From DASXYU01 sp036502295 (GTDB lineage: Bacteria > Actinomycetota > Actinomycetes > Mycobacteriales > Jatrophihabitantaceae): a stretch of 14,707 nucleotides of DNA. The DNA is taken from positions 1 to 14,707 of the forward strand of contig DASXYU010000044.1 in assembly GCA_036502295.1 (NCBI GenBank). Reading direction: 5' to 3'. Shown here in pieces: positions 6,775 through 12,936 of this stretch (position 1 is the stretch's first letter; every line of letters begins with the position of its first letter). The notes under the pieces were generated by a model. That model saw nothing but the letters and a program-made list of their open reading frames with translations. It was not told where the DNA came from and did no database searches. The translations under genes were made by a program, and so were the position numbers.

Positions 6775-9345
6775 ATGGCTTCGAGCGCTGTACCCAACCT
6801 GACCCGTGACGATGCACAGGCCCGCGCCGCACTGCTGCACGTCGACTCCTACGACATCACGCTGGACCTGACGGACGGTGGAGGGAAGCCGGGTGAGCGG
6901 ACGTTCCGTTCCATCACCACCGTGACCTTCGGCGCCAACTCCCCCGGGGCCAGCACCTTCATCGACGTCATCGCGGACTCGTTCCACACTGTCACCCTCA
7001 ACGGTGTCGAGCTCGACGTCAGCGACTACGCCACCGACAAGGGCCTCACACTGCCCGACCTCGCAGCTCAGAACGTCCTCATCATCGACGCGGAGCTGCT
7101 CTATACGAATACCGGCGAGGGGCTGCACCGCTTCGTCGACCCGCTCGACGGTGAGGTGTACCTCTACTCCCAGTTCGAGACCGCCGACGCGAAGCGCGTC
7201 TACGCCTGCTTCGACCAGCCCGACCTGAAGGCCACCTTCACGCTGCGCACGATCGTCCCCGACCACTGGGAGGTCGCCTCCAACGGACGGGAGAGGACGG
7301 TCGAGCAGGGGACGGCCGCCAAGACGGTGCACTTCGCCACGACGCCGCGAATCAGCCCCTACATCACCGCACTCGTCGCCGGCCCGTACTACGTCGCCCG
7401 CACCACACACGACGGAATCGACCTCGGGCTCTGGTGCCGCAAGACGCTCGCCGATCACCTCGATGCCGACGAGCTCTTCCTCGTCACCGCGCAGGGCTTC
7501 GACTTCTTCCACGCGAACTTCGGCGTGCGCTACGCCTTCGACAAGTACGACCAGCTCTTCGTCCCCGAGTTCAACGCCGGAGCGATGGAGAATGCCGGAT
7601 GCGTCACCTTCCGCGAGGACTACGTCTTCCGCTCCAAGGTCACCGATGCCCGCTACGAGCGCCGTGCCGAAACGATCCTGCACGAGATGGCGCACATGTG
7701 GTTCGGCGACCTCGTGACGATGCGCTGGTGGGACGACCTCTGGCTCAACGAGTCGTTCGCCACGTACGCCTCCGTCCTCTGCCAGACCTCGGCGACGCGC
7801 TGGAAAGACGCCTGGACCACCTTCGCCAATGCGGAGAAGACGTGGGCCTACCGGCAGGACCAGCTCCCCTCGACGCACCCGATCGCCACCGATGCCCCCG
7901 ACGTGCAGACCGCCGAGGTGAACTTCGACGGCATCACGTACGCCAAGGGCGCCTCCGTCCTCAAGCAGCTCGGCGCCTACGTCGGGATCGACGCGTTCCT
8001 CGCCGGCCTACGCCAGTACTTCATCGACCATGCCTACGGCAACACCACCCTCGCCGACCTGCTCTCCGCGCTGGAGGAGTCGTCGGGACGCGACCTCAGC
8101 ACGTGGTCGAAGCTCTGGCTCGAGACCACCGGCATCTCCACACTCAAGCCCGACTTCACCGTCGACGCGAGTGGCGCCTACACGAGCTTCGCCATCGTGC
8201 AGAGCACCCCGACCGAGGTGGCGACCAGCAACACGCTGCGTCCTCACCGTCTCGCCGTCGGCCTCTACGAGGAACAGGCCGGACAGCTGGTGAGGACGAA
8301 GCGGATCGAGCTCGACATCGAGGCGGAGCGCACCGAGGTCCCGGAGCTCATCGGCGTGCAGCGCCCGGCCGTCCTGCTGGTCAACGACGACGATCTCACC
8401 TACTGCAAGCTGCGCCTCGACGATGCCTCACTCGCCTATCTGCGCACTGATCGCGGAATCACGAAGTTCAGTGAGTCGCTGCCGCGCACGCTCTGCTGGT
8501 CGGCGGCGTGGGACATGACCCGCGACGGCGAACTGCCGACACGCGACTACGTCGCCCTCGTCCTCTCGGGAGCGACCGCGGAGTCCGATATCGGCGTGAT
8601 GCAGTCGCTCACACGTCAGGCGCTGCGCGCACTCGAGATCTACGCTGACCCGGCGTGGGCGCCGACAGGGTTTGCCCAGATCGCTGCGCTGGCGTTGCAG
8701 GAGCTGGAGACGGCGGCCCCGGGGTCGGACCACCAGCTCGCCTGGGCGCACGCATTGCTGGGCTCTGCACGGACGGACTCGCAGTTCGACTTCATCGCCG
8801 GGTTGCTCACCGGGCCAGCAGCTGTCGAGGGACTCGCCATCGATGCCGACCTGCGCTGGGCGATCGTGCAGTCGCTCTCCGCGGCCGGTCGTCTCGGCGA
8901 GGACGAGATCGACAGCGAGCTTGCCAACGACCCCTCGGCCGCGGGGCAGCGTCACGCCGCGACGGCACGGGCACTGCAGCCCACTGCCGAGGCGAAGAAG
9001 CGGGCGTGGCAGCTCGCGGTGCAGGACGATGATCTGCCCAACGCGATGCAGGAGGCCGTGATCGCGGGCTTCGCCCACGCCTCCCAGGGAGAACTCGTGG
9101 CGCCGTATGCGCGGCGTTACTTCACCGAGGTGAAGGACGTCTGGAACCGGCGCACGAGCGAGCTTGCACAGAACGTCGTGGTCGGCCTCTTCCCCATCTG
9201 GAGCTCGACGATAAGCCAGGTCACCCTGGACGCCGCTGATGCGTTCCTCGCCGATGCCGCGCTTCCCTCGGCGCTGCGCCGCCTCGTCTCCGAAGGGCGG
9301 GCCGATGTCGCGCGGGCGCTGCACGCGCGGGCGGCCGATCGCTGA
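6775..9345 (+). CDS. pepN: Aminopeptidase N, M1 zinc metallopeptidase
   Basis: 856 residues, matching actinobacterial PepN (Rv2467 is about 860). It removes N-terminal residues from peptides in the cytosol; no signal peptide is present. Visible elements are the N-terminal beta domain, the exopeptidase motif GAMEN at 269-273, the zinc motif HEMAH at 303-307 with third ligand Glu326 (WLNESFA), and the transition-state Tyr389 (ITYAKGASVL). After about residue 440 comes the helical C-terminal ERAP1-C-like domain. No frameshift or missing catalytic residue is seen. The ATG sits directly behind a TANNNT box with no Shine-Dalgarno sequence, consistent with a leaderless transcript. It is divergent from bcp, and the gene order agrees with the mycobacterial locus. 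Confidence 0.97.
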   Translation: MASSAVPNLTRDDAQARAALLHVDSYDITLDLTDGGGKPGERTFRSITTVTFGANSPGASTFIDVIADSFHTVTLNGVELDVSDYATDKGLTLPDLAAQNVLIIDAELLYTNTGEGLHRFVDPLDGEVYLYSQFETADAKRVYACFDQPDLKATFTLRTIVPDHWEVASNGRERTVEQGTAAKTVHFATTPRISPYITALVAGPYYVARTTHDGIDLGLWCRKTLADHLDADELFLVTAQGFDFFHANFGVRYAFDKYDQLFVPEFNAGAMENAGCVTFREDYVFRSKVTDARYERRAETILHEMAHMWFGDLVTMRWWDDLWLNESFATYASVLCQTSATRWKDAWTTFANAEKTWAYRQDQLPSTHPIATDAPDVQTAEVNFDGITYAKGASVLKQLGAYVGIDAFLAGLRQYFIDHAYGNTTLADLLSALEESSGRDLSTWSKLWLETTGISTLKPDFTVDASGAYTSFAIVQSTPTEVATSNTLRPHRLAVGLYEEQAGQLVRTKRIELDIEAERTEVPELIGVQRPAVLLVNDDDLTYCKLRLDDASLAYLRTDRGITKFSESLPRTLCWSAAWDMTRDGELPTRDYVALVLSGATAESDIGVMQSLTRQALRALEIYADPAWAPTGFAQIAALALQELETAAPGSDHQLAWAHALLGSARTDSQFDFIAGLLTGPAAVEGLAIDADLRWAIVQSLSAAGRLGEDEIDSELANDPSAAGQRHAATARALQPTAEAKKRAWQLAVQDDDLPNAMQEAVIAGFAHASQGELVAPYARRYFTEVKDVWNRRTSELAQNVVVGLFPIWSSTISQVTLDAADAFLADAALPSALRRLVSEGRADVARALHARAADR

Positions 9346-9387
9346 GACCTCCACTGGCTCTCAGGTGTTGCTCCCGCACCTCATGGG

Positions 9388-9393
9388 TAGCTT
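9388..9393 (+). promoter_or_regulatory. -10-like box of the CAP-domain gene
   Basis: TAGCTT fits TANNNT and is followed by six bases (CGTGGG) before GTG at 9400. This repeats the spacing seen at pepN and bcp and suggests a separate leaderless transcript for the CAP gene instead of pure read-through from pepN, whose stop is 54 bp upstream of the GTG. No convincing -35 element at 17 bp was found. Confidence 0.5.
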
Positions 9394-9399
9394 CGTGGG

Positions 9400-9924
9400 G
9401 TGACGACCCGACGCATCCTCAGCATCATCCTCGCCCTGGTGGTCATGGCGGGTGCCGGTCTCGTCGAGCCTCAGCTCGCAGGCGCCGCGACGCATCCGAC
9501 GACTACGACTGAGAAGCGGATCGCGAAGAGCGTCCTTACCCTGCTGAACAAGGAGCGCAAGGCACATCACCTCGAGCCGCTCGCGATGTCGGGCAAGCTC
9601 GTCACCTCGGCGCACCGGCACAACGTCGCGATGGCGAAGGCGGACGAACTCTCCCATCAGCTTCCCGGCGAGGCGGGATTCGCGACGCGGATCACGCGCG
9701 CCGGCTTCAGGTACAGCTACGCCGGAGAGAACATCGGCGTGACGACGAGGACGAACTCAGCGGGGGCGCGCCAGCTCGAGGTGCTGATGTACAACGAGAA
9801 GCCGCCGAACGACGGTCACCGCAAGAACATCCTGAGCAAGCACTTCACCCGGGTCGGCATCAACATCTTCATCGACAAGCACGGCAACCTCTGGCTCACC
9901 GAAGACTTCGGAAGGCCGCGCTAG
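9400..9924 (+). CDS. Secreted CAP (SCP/PR-1) domain protein
   Basis: 174 residues from a GTG start. Residues 1-30 are a signal peptide (MTTRRILS, a hydrophobic core, then QLAGAA), so the product is probably exported. The CAP domain occupies about 38-174: LLNKERKAHHLEPL, then His86 (LSHQLPG), Glu110 (AGENIG) and His140 (NDGHRKNIL), the family's characteristic His/Glu/His positions, ending in LTEDFG. The domain has the minimal length of bacterial CAP proteins with no extra wall-binding module. Molecular roles of bacterial CAP domains are mostly unknown; lipid binding and protease-like activities have been proposed for relatives. It lies between pepN and the convergent DUF5130 gene, where I recall no counterpart in M. 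tuberculosis. Confidence 0.9.
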   Translation: MTTRRILSIILALVVMAGAGLVEPQLAGAATHPTTTTEKRIAKSVLTLLNKERKAHHLEPLAMSGKLVTSAHRHNVAMAKADELSHQLPGEAGFATRITRAGFRYSYAGENIGVTTRTNSAGARQLEVLMYNEKPPNDGHRKNILSKHFTRVGINIFIDKHGNLWLTEDFGRPR

Positions 9925-9927
9925 CCA

Positions 9928-9975
9928 AACTTTTGGTCTTGAATCAGGGAATGGCCGGTTTCAAGACCAAAAGTT
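9928..9975. terminator. Perfect 16-bp AT-rich inverted repeat between convergent genes, probable bidirectional terminator
   Basis: AACTTTTGGTCTTGAA (9928-9943) is repeated exactly as its reverse complement at 9960-9975, with a 16-base loop. It begins three bases after the CAP stop and ends six bases before the DUF5130 stop on the other strand, so it fills the convergent gap. The stem is only 5/16 GC, very unlike the surrounding DNA. There is no run of T residues after either arm, so it is not a textbook intrinsic terminator. Alternatives are a repeated extragenic palindrome or a protein-binding site. Confidence 0.65.
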
Positions 9976-9981
9976 GAGAAA

Positions 9982-10407
9982 TCAGACTGTGGTGACGGAG
10001 TCGCTCAGCATCCGCAGGCCGGTGACGAGTCCACCGATGAGATCTCCGCTGGAGAACGCCGCCCGCATCGACACGGCCGCCAGTGCGCAGGCCCGGTTCG
10101 TGAGGCGCTTGGCCGAAATCGGGCCGGTGACGATGTGCAGGTTGCGTTGTCCGGGCGAGACGGCGATGAGCACGGCGTCGTCGGAGAGCTTCTCGAAGAG
10201 GGCCTCAGCATGCGCCCGCGGCGGCGAGGAGAGCTCGCCGACGTAGACAGAGAACGCCAGACCCGACTCGCGACTGGAGAGAGTCAGCGCCTCGTCGAGG
10301 CGGCCGAGCTGTCGCGACGAGAACGGGCTGCTCGGGTCTTCGCTTCCGTGCGGGCCATAGCCCAGGGTGACGCGTCCGGAACTCACTTCACCACTCACCG
10401 CTGGCAC
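9982..10407 (-). CDS. DUF5130 family protein (Rv2468c-like)
   Basis: 141 residues from the GTG at 10407. The sequence matches the actinobacterial DUF5130 family as I know it, related to TPM domains: FSSRQLGRLDEALTLSSRESGLAFSVYVGEL, then ALFEKLSDDAVLIAVSP, NLHIVTGPISAKRLTNRAC and GDLIGGLVTGLRMLSDSV. No signal peptide or clear transmembrane helix is seen. Function is unknown. The 5' end overlaps ctaJ by 20 bp if 10407 is used. GTG at 10398 (with GGGGG about seven bases upstream) and GTG at 10386 (no overlap) are in frame and also plausible. The neighbourhood with ctaJ and HNH is as in mycobacteria. Confidence 0.85.
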   Translation of the reverse strand: MPAVSGEVSSGRVTLGYGPHGSEDPSSPFSSRQLGRLDEALTLSSRESGLAFSVYVGELSSPPRAHAEALFEKLSDDAVLIAVSPGQRNLHIVTGPISAKRLTNRACALAAVSMRAAFSSGDLIGGLVTGLRMLSDSVTTV

Positions 10408-10618
10408 CCCCCACCGCAGTCGTCGAACCGATCGTGGCGGTGTGCAGCAACGCGTCCGGGTGGGCCGTGAACCAGCGTGGCGCGTAGGTCCATGCCTTGC
10501 CGGGGCGGTAGCGGTTGGGAGCCTGCGCCAGCGACTTTCCCCAGATGGCGGAAACGAGGAGCAGGACGACCAGCAGCGGTATGCCCACGAAGACGAGAAG
10601 CGTCTCGATGACCGTCAT
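10388..10618 (-). CDS. ctaJ: CtaJ-like small membrane subunit of aa3-type cytochrome c oxidase
   Basis: 76 residues with one N-terminal transmembrane helix (MTVIETLLVFVGIPLLVVLL, to about residue 24), then a Pro/Tyr-rich tail: LAQAPNRYRPGKAWTYAPRWF and AHPDAL. This layout and the RYRPG-W-P-WF pattern match the small CtaJ subunit described in the mycobacterial cytochrome bcc-aa3 supercomplex; as I recall, its gene sits at this position in M. smegmatis. I chose ATG 10618 because the helix begins there and TACGCT lies seven bases upstream. An earlier in-frame ATG at 10669 would add 17 residues (VEPVEARARSFATLTA) with no family match. The gene overlaps the DUF5130 gene by up to 20 bp. Confidence 0.78.
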   Translation of the reverse strand: MTVIETLLVFVGIPLLVVLLLVSAIWGKSLAQAPNRYRPGKAWTYAPRWFTAHPDALLHTATIGSTTAVGGASGEW

Positions 10619-10625
10619 GGCTGTG

Positions 10626-10631
10626 AGCGTA
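10626..10631 (-). promoter_or_regulatory. -10-like box of ctaJ
   Basis: On the minus strand TACGCT (TANNNT) is followed by seven bases and the ATG at 10618. This supports the shorter ctaJ start and suggests a leaderless ctaJ-DUF5130 transcript in addition to possible read-through from the HNH gene 55 bp upstream. The -35 is not clear. Confidence 0.5.
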
Positions 10632-10673
10632 GCGAACGAACGCGCCCGGGCTTCGACGGGCTCAACCACGGCA

Positions 10674-11198
10674 TCAGACGGCGGGGGCGATCTGGGTCGT
10701 CTGCCAGTCGAGCGAGAGGTACTGCTCCCACACAGGTTCCTTCTTGGCCCATCCCATCACCAGCGCGACGGTGGGCGGAGGCTGGATCGGCGGGGTCGAC
10801 AGGTGCCAGCCGATCTCCGAGAGCAGACGGTCGCCCTTGCGGTGATTGCAACGGGCGCACGCGGCGACCACGTTGGTCCAGCTGTGCACCCCGCCCCTCG
10901 ACCGAGGACGGACGTGGTCGATGGTGTCGCCGCGTCCTCCGCAGTAGGCGCACTTGTGGTGGTCACGATCGAGAACCGCGCGGCGGGTGAGCGGCACGTC
11001 GCGCTTGTACGGCAGACGCACATAGTGCGAGAGGCGCACGACCGAGGGGGCCGCGATCGCCATCCGTTCGGAATGCATCACCGTGCTGCCGGTTTCGACC
11101 ACGTGGGCCTTCTCGGCGAGGACGAGGACAACTGCGCGCCGCAACGGAACGACGCACAACGGTTCGTACGTCGCGTTCAGCACGAGTGTCCCGGACAT
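10674..11198 (-). CDS. HNH endonuclease family protein (Rv2469c-like)
   Basis: 174 residues. The N-terminal part (LVLNATYEPLCVVPLRRAVVLVLAEKA) is typical of a widespread housekeeping HNH family in actinobacteria and other bacteria. The nuclease module is at about 71-124. Zinc-type Cys83 and Cys86 (CAYCG) and Cys114 and Cys117 (CARC) flank the HNH core with Asp94-His95 (TIDHVRPRSRGG), Asn109 (WTNVVAAC) and His119 (NHRKGDR). All expected metal and catalytic residues are there. Substrate and role are unknown. It sits first in a minus-strand run with ctaJ and DUF5130, the order I recall from mycobacteria, so it is chromosomal core rather than part of a mobile element. Confidence 0.92.
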   Translation of the reverse strand: MSGTLVLNATYEPLCVVPLRRAVVLVLAEKAHVVETGSTVMHSERMAIAAPSVVRLSHYVRLPYKRDVPLTRRAVLDRDHHKCAYCGGRGDTIDHVRPRSRGGVHSWTNVVAACARCNHRKGDRLLSEIGWHLSTPPIQPPPTVALVMGWAKKEPVWEQYLSLDWQTTQIAPAV

Positions 11199-11215
11199 CA
11201 GACGGTCCGGGCCTG

Positions 11216-11244
11216 ATAGCAGCCGTCCATCAGGTAACAGTCAA
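11216..11244 (-). promoter_or_regulatory. Possible sigma-70-type promoter of the HNH gene
   Basis: On the minus strand TTGACT (11239-11244) and TGCTAT (11216-11221) are separated by 17 bp, a good -35/-10 fit, 17 bp before the ATG at 11198. This would leave a short leader with no clear Shine-Dalgarno sequence. The assignment rests on sequence match only. Confidence 0.4.
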
Positions 11245-11259
11245 CCCGACGAATCGCGT

Positions 11260-11281
11260 TTGCGCACGTACATTCGCGCAA
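11260..11281. promoter_or_regulatory. Inverted repeat TTGCGC-N10-GCGCAA in the HNH/MscS divergent gap
   Basis: The 134-bp gap between the divergent HNH and MscS genes contains TTGCGC (11260-11265) and GCGCAA (11276-11281) with a 10-base centre. Half-sites about 16 bp apart suit a dimeric regulator. A TACATT (11269-11274) inside it could be a -10 box for MscS. Short repeats occur by chance in GC-rich DNA, so this is tentative. Confidence 0.25.
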
Positions 11282-11332
11282 CTCACATGGTGGTGTCGAT
11301 TGAGACGTTGATGACCGTGGCAAGGTTGTCGC

Positions 11333-11953
11333 ATGTTCTACGCGAGGTCCGACTACGTCCGCGACCACAGCAAGTGGATCATCGAGATCCCGGTGCGGAT
11401 CGCGGTGATCATCGTGGTCGCCCTCTTGCTCCGGTTCTTCCTTCACCGGTTCATCAACCGCCTGGTACGACCGGTGGGCAGCGGCGAAGTGCCGCGCATC
11501 CTTCGTCCGTTCAAAGAACGCGCCGAGAACAGCACGCTGCTGCGCGAGACCGGCCTTCTCTCCACCCGGCGTGCGCAGCGGGCCGCCACCATCGGCTCCG
11601 TCCTCAAATCGGTGCTCTCGTTCACCATCCTGGTGGTCGCGGTTCTCTTGATCCTCAGCGAGCTCGAGGTGAACCTCGCGCCGTTCATCGCCGGTACATC
11701 CATCGTCGGCGTGGCCCTCGGCTTCGGCGCGCAGAACATCGTCAAAGACTTCCTCGCCGGAATGTTCATGATGCTCGAGGATCAGTTCGGCGTGGGCGAT
11801 GTGATCAACGTCGACCAGACGGCCGGAACGAATCCGACGACCGGAACGGTGGAGGCAGTCGGCCTACGCACCACGCGACTGCGTAGTGAGGACGGCATCG
11901 TGTACTACCTGCGCAACGGCGAGGTGATCAAGATCGGCAACACCAGTCAGTAG
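11333..11953 (+). CDS. MscS-family mechanosensitive channel, apparently truncated at the C-terminus
   Basis: 206 residues. Helices are visible at about 18-38 and 90-109, followed by the pore helix TM3 at about 114-148 with the small-residue pattern IAGTSIVGVALGFGAQNIVKD typical of MscS. The beta domain follows (GVGDVINVD, GTVEAVGLRTTRLR, YYLRNGEVIKIGNTSQ). The protein stops at TAG directly after NTSQ. Relatives I know continue there (roughly SQGW-R-V-DV) into a C-terminal alpha/beta domain of about 80-100 residues, which is missing. The next frame, in phase with this one, is a broken hydrolase, so the loss may come from a deletion. Pore and beta domain are intact, so a working channel is not excluded. 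The start has only a weak AAGG Shine-Dalgarno sequence. Such channels release solutes on hypo-osmotic shock. Confidence 0.82.
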   Translation: MFYARSDYVRDHSKWIIEIPVRIAVIIVVALLLRFFLHRFINRLVRPVGSGEVPRILRPFKERAENSTLLRETGLLSTRRAQRAATIGSVLKSVLSFTILVVAVLLILSELEVNLAPFIAGTSIVGVALGFGAQNIVKDFLAGMFMMLEDQFGVGDVINVDQTAGTNPTTGTVEAVGLRTTRLRSEDGIVYYLRNGEVIKIGNTSQ

Positions 11954-11977
11954 AAAGCGGTCAACTTAAGTAGCGCG

Positions 11978-12466
11978 GTGCAGAATCGCAAATGTGGAGA
12001 TGCTGCGCCTTCGGACGGACGCGACCTTGAGGTCTACGTCAGTGGCCCCGACAGTGCGCGCGACCTGCTCAAGGAGTACGCGGCACCGGAGAGCTACTCC
12101 ACAGCGGAGGCTTTCGTCGCGCTGTGGCCGACACTCATCCCGGGGCGTGACCGGCTGGCGCTACGTTCCGAACTCGGCGAGTGCCTGGCCCAGCAGATGG
12201 GTGACGGCGTACGGAACTCGGTCGATGGCTGGCTTGATGACATCTTCGCGATCTTCCGGCCGTGGCGGTTCCTCCCCGCGAAGATCACGCCGCCGGTGCT
12301 GCCGTGGCAGGGCGGCAATGATCTCATCGTGCCGCGTGACCACTGGCTGTGGTTGAGCAGGCACGTGCCGACGGCTCAGTCCACGCTGCTGCTCGACGAC
12401 GGGTACTTCTCGGTGACCGTGGACCATGCCGACGAGATGATCAGCCAGCTCGCCGCACTCCTCTGA
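11978..12466 (+). pseudogene. C-terminal remnant of an alpha/beta hydrolase
   Basis: 162 codons from a possible GTG start. From about residue 22 the sequence matches the cap and C-terminal half of alpha/beta-hydrolase-fold enzymes: GPDSARDLL, LRSELGECLAQQM, DGWLDDIFAIFRPWRF, then PPVLPWQGGNDLIVP with the catalytic-type Asp115. The N-terminal half with the GxSxG nucleophile is absent, and upstream lies the MscS gene. The family's catalytic His (usually EGHLSL) is Tyr143 here (DDGYFSV). With nucleophile and His both lost, hydrolase activity is not expected. The first ~20 residues (MQNRKCGDAAPSD) look like non-homologous junction sequence. The frame is the same as MscS and is separated from it by one TAG. 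It may still be transcribed, but I regard it as a decaying gene. Confidence 0.78.
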
Positions 12467-12489
12467 GTCACTGGATTGAGTCACTGGAG
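12464..12489 (+). repeat. 13-bp tandem duplication at the end of the hydrolase remnant
   Basis: TGAGTCACTGGAT (12464-12476) is directly followed by TGAGTCACTGGAG (12477-12489), identical at 12 of 13 bases. The first copy contains the remnant's TGA stop. Each copy includes the palindrome TGAGTCA. It looks like a slippage duplication, though two equal sites ahead of the glbO promoter could also bind a regulator. Confidence 0.8.
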
Positions 12490-12510
12490 CACCCTCGAAC
12501 TCAACCCGCG

Positions 12511-12516
12511 GATAAT
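12511..12516 (+). promoter_or_regulatory. -10 box of glbO
   Basis: GATAAT, near the sigma-70 consensus, is followed by six bases (GGAGAC) and the GTG at 12523. A transcript starting after this box would be leaderless or almost so. The GGAG in the spacer could otherwise act as a very close Shine-Dalgarno sequence if transcription starts further upstream. Confidence 0.5.
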
Positions 12517-12522
12517 GGAGAC

Positions 12523-12915
12523 GTGACAACGCCGGGCGAGCAGTCCTCGTTCTACGACCAGATCGGCGGCGAGGAGACCTTCCGTCGGCTGGTGGGTGAG
12601 TTCTACGTCGGGGTCGCCGGTGATCCCGAACTGCGCGCCCTGTACCCCGAGGACGACCTCGGCCCCGCCGCCGATCGGCTGGCGCTGTTCTTGATGCAGT
12701 ACTGGGGCGGGCCCGCCACGTATAGCCGCACCCACGGCCACCCGCGGCTGCGGATGCGGCATGCCCCCTTCGTCATCGACACCGCCCAGCGCGAGCGGTG
12801 GCTACGGCATATGCGGGCGGCGCTCGACAGGCTCGAACTGCCGCCGGAGCAGGAGAAGCCCCTCTGGGACTACCTGCAGACGGCCGCCGGGACCCTGCAG
12901 AACCACCCGGACTGA
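12523..12915 (+). CDS. glbO: Group II truncated haemoglobin (trHbO)
   Basis: 130 residues from GTG 12523, very close to M. tuberculosis GlbO (128). Key haem-pocket residues line up with a constant offset of five from the mycobacterial numbering I recall: B10 Tyr28 (GEFY), CD1 Tyr41 (LYPEDDL), proximal His80 (LRMRHAPF) and G8 Trp93 (RERWLRHM). QYWGGP at 59-64 and the C-terminal LWDYLQTAA complete the family pattern. The protein is cytosolic and binds oxygen; proposed roles are oxygen delivery to respiration and NO or peroxide detoxification. An in-frame ATG at 12349 would add 58 residues lying inside the hydrolase remnant with no globin homology, so it is rejected. The neighbouring alpha-glucosidase gene starts 21 bp after the stop. 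Confidence 0.95.
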   Translation: MTTPGEQSSFYDQIGGEETFRRLVGEFYVGVAGDPELRALYPEDDLGPAADRLALFLMQYWGGPATYSRTHGHPRLRMRHAPFVIDTAQRERWLRHMRAALDRLELPPEQEKPLWDYLQTAAGTLQNHPD

Positions 12916-12922
12916 GAGCGCT

Positions 12923-12928
12923 TACAGT
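12923..12928 (+). promoter_or_regulatory. -10-like box of the alpha-glucosidase gene
   Basis: TACAGT (TANNNT) lies eight bases before the GTG at 12937, within the 21-bp gap after glbO. Spacing is slightly longer than at the other leaderless-type starts of this window. No Shine-Dalgarno sequence other than a weak GGA is visible, so an own leaderless promoter is possible besides read-through from glbO. Confidence 0.4.
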
Positions 12929-12936
12929 GGACCCTT

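Noticed and set aside
6715..7878. 387-codon minus-strand open frame
   Set aside because: Antisense shadow of pepN; low-complexity Val/Glu/Gly/Arg composition and no domain.
10619..10669. Longer ctaJ start at 10669
   Set aside because: Adds 17 residues before the membrane helix; the shorter start fits the family and the TACGCT box.
12349..12522. N-terminal extension of glbO from ATG 12349
   Set aside because: The 58 extra residues lie within the hydrolase remnant in another frame and have no globin similarity; GTG 12523 gives the family length.
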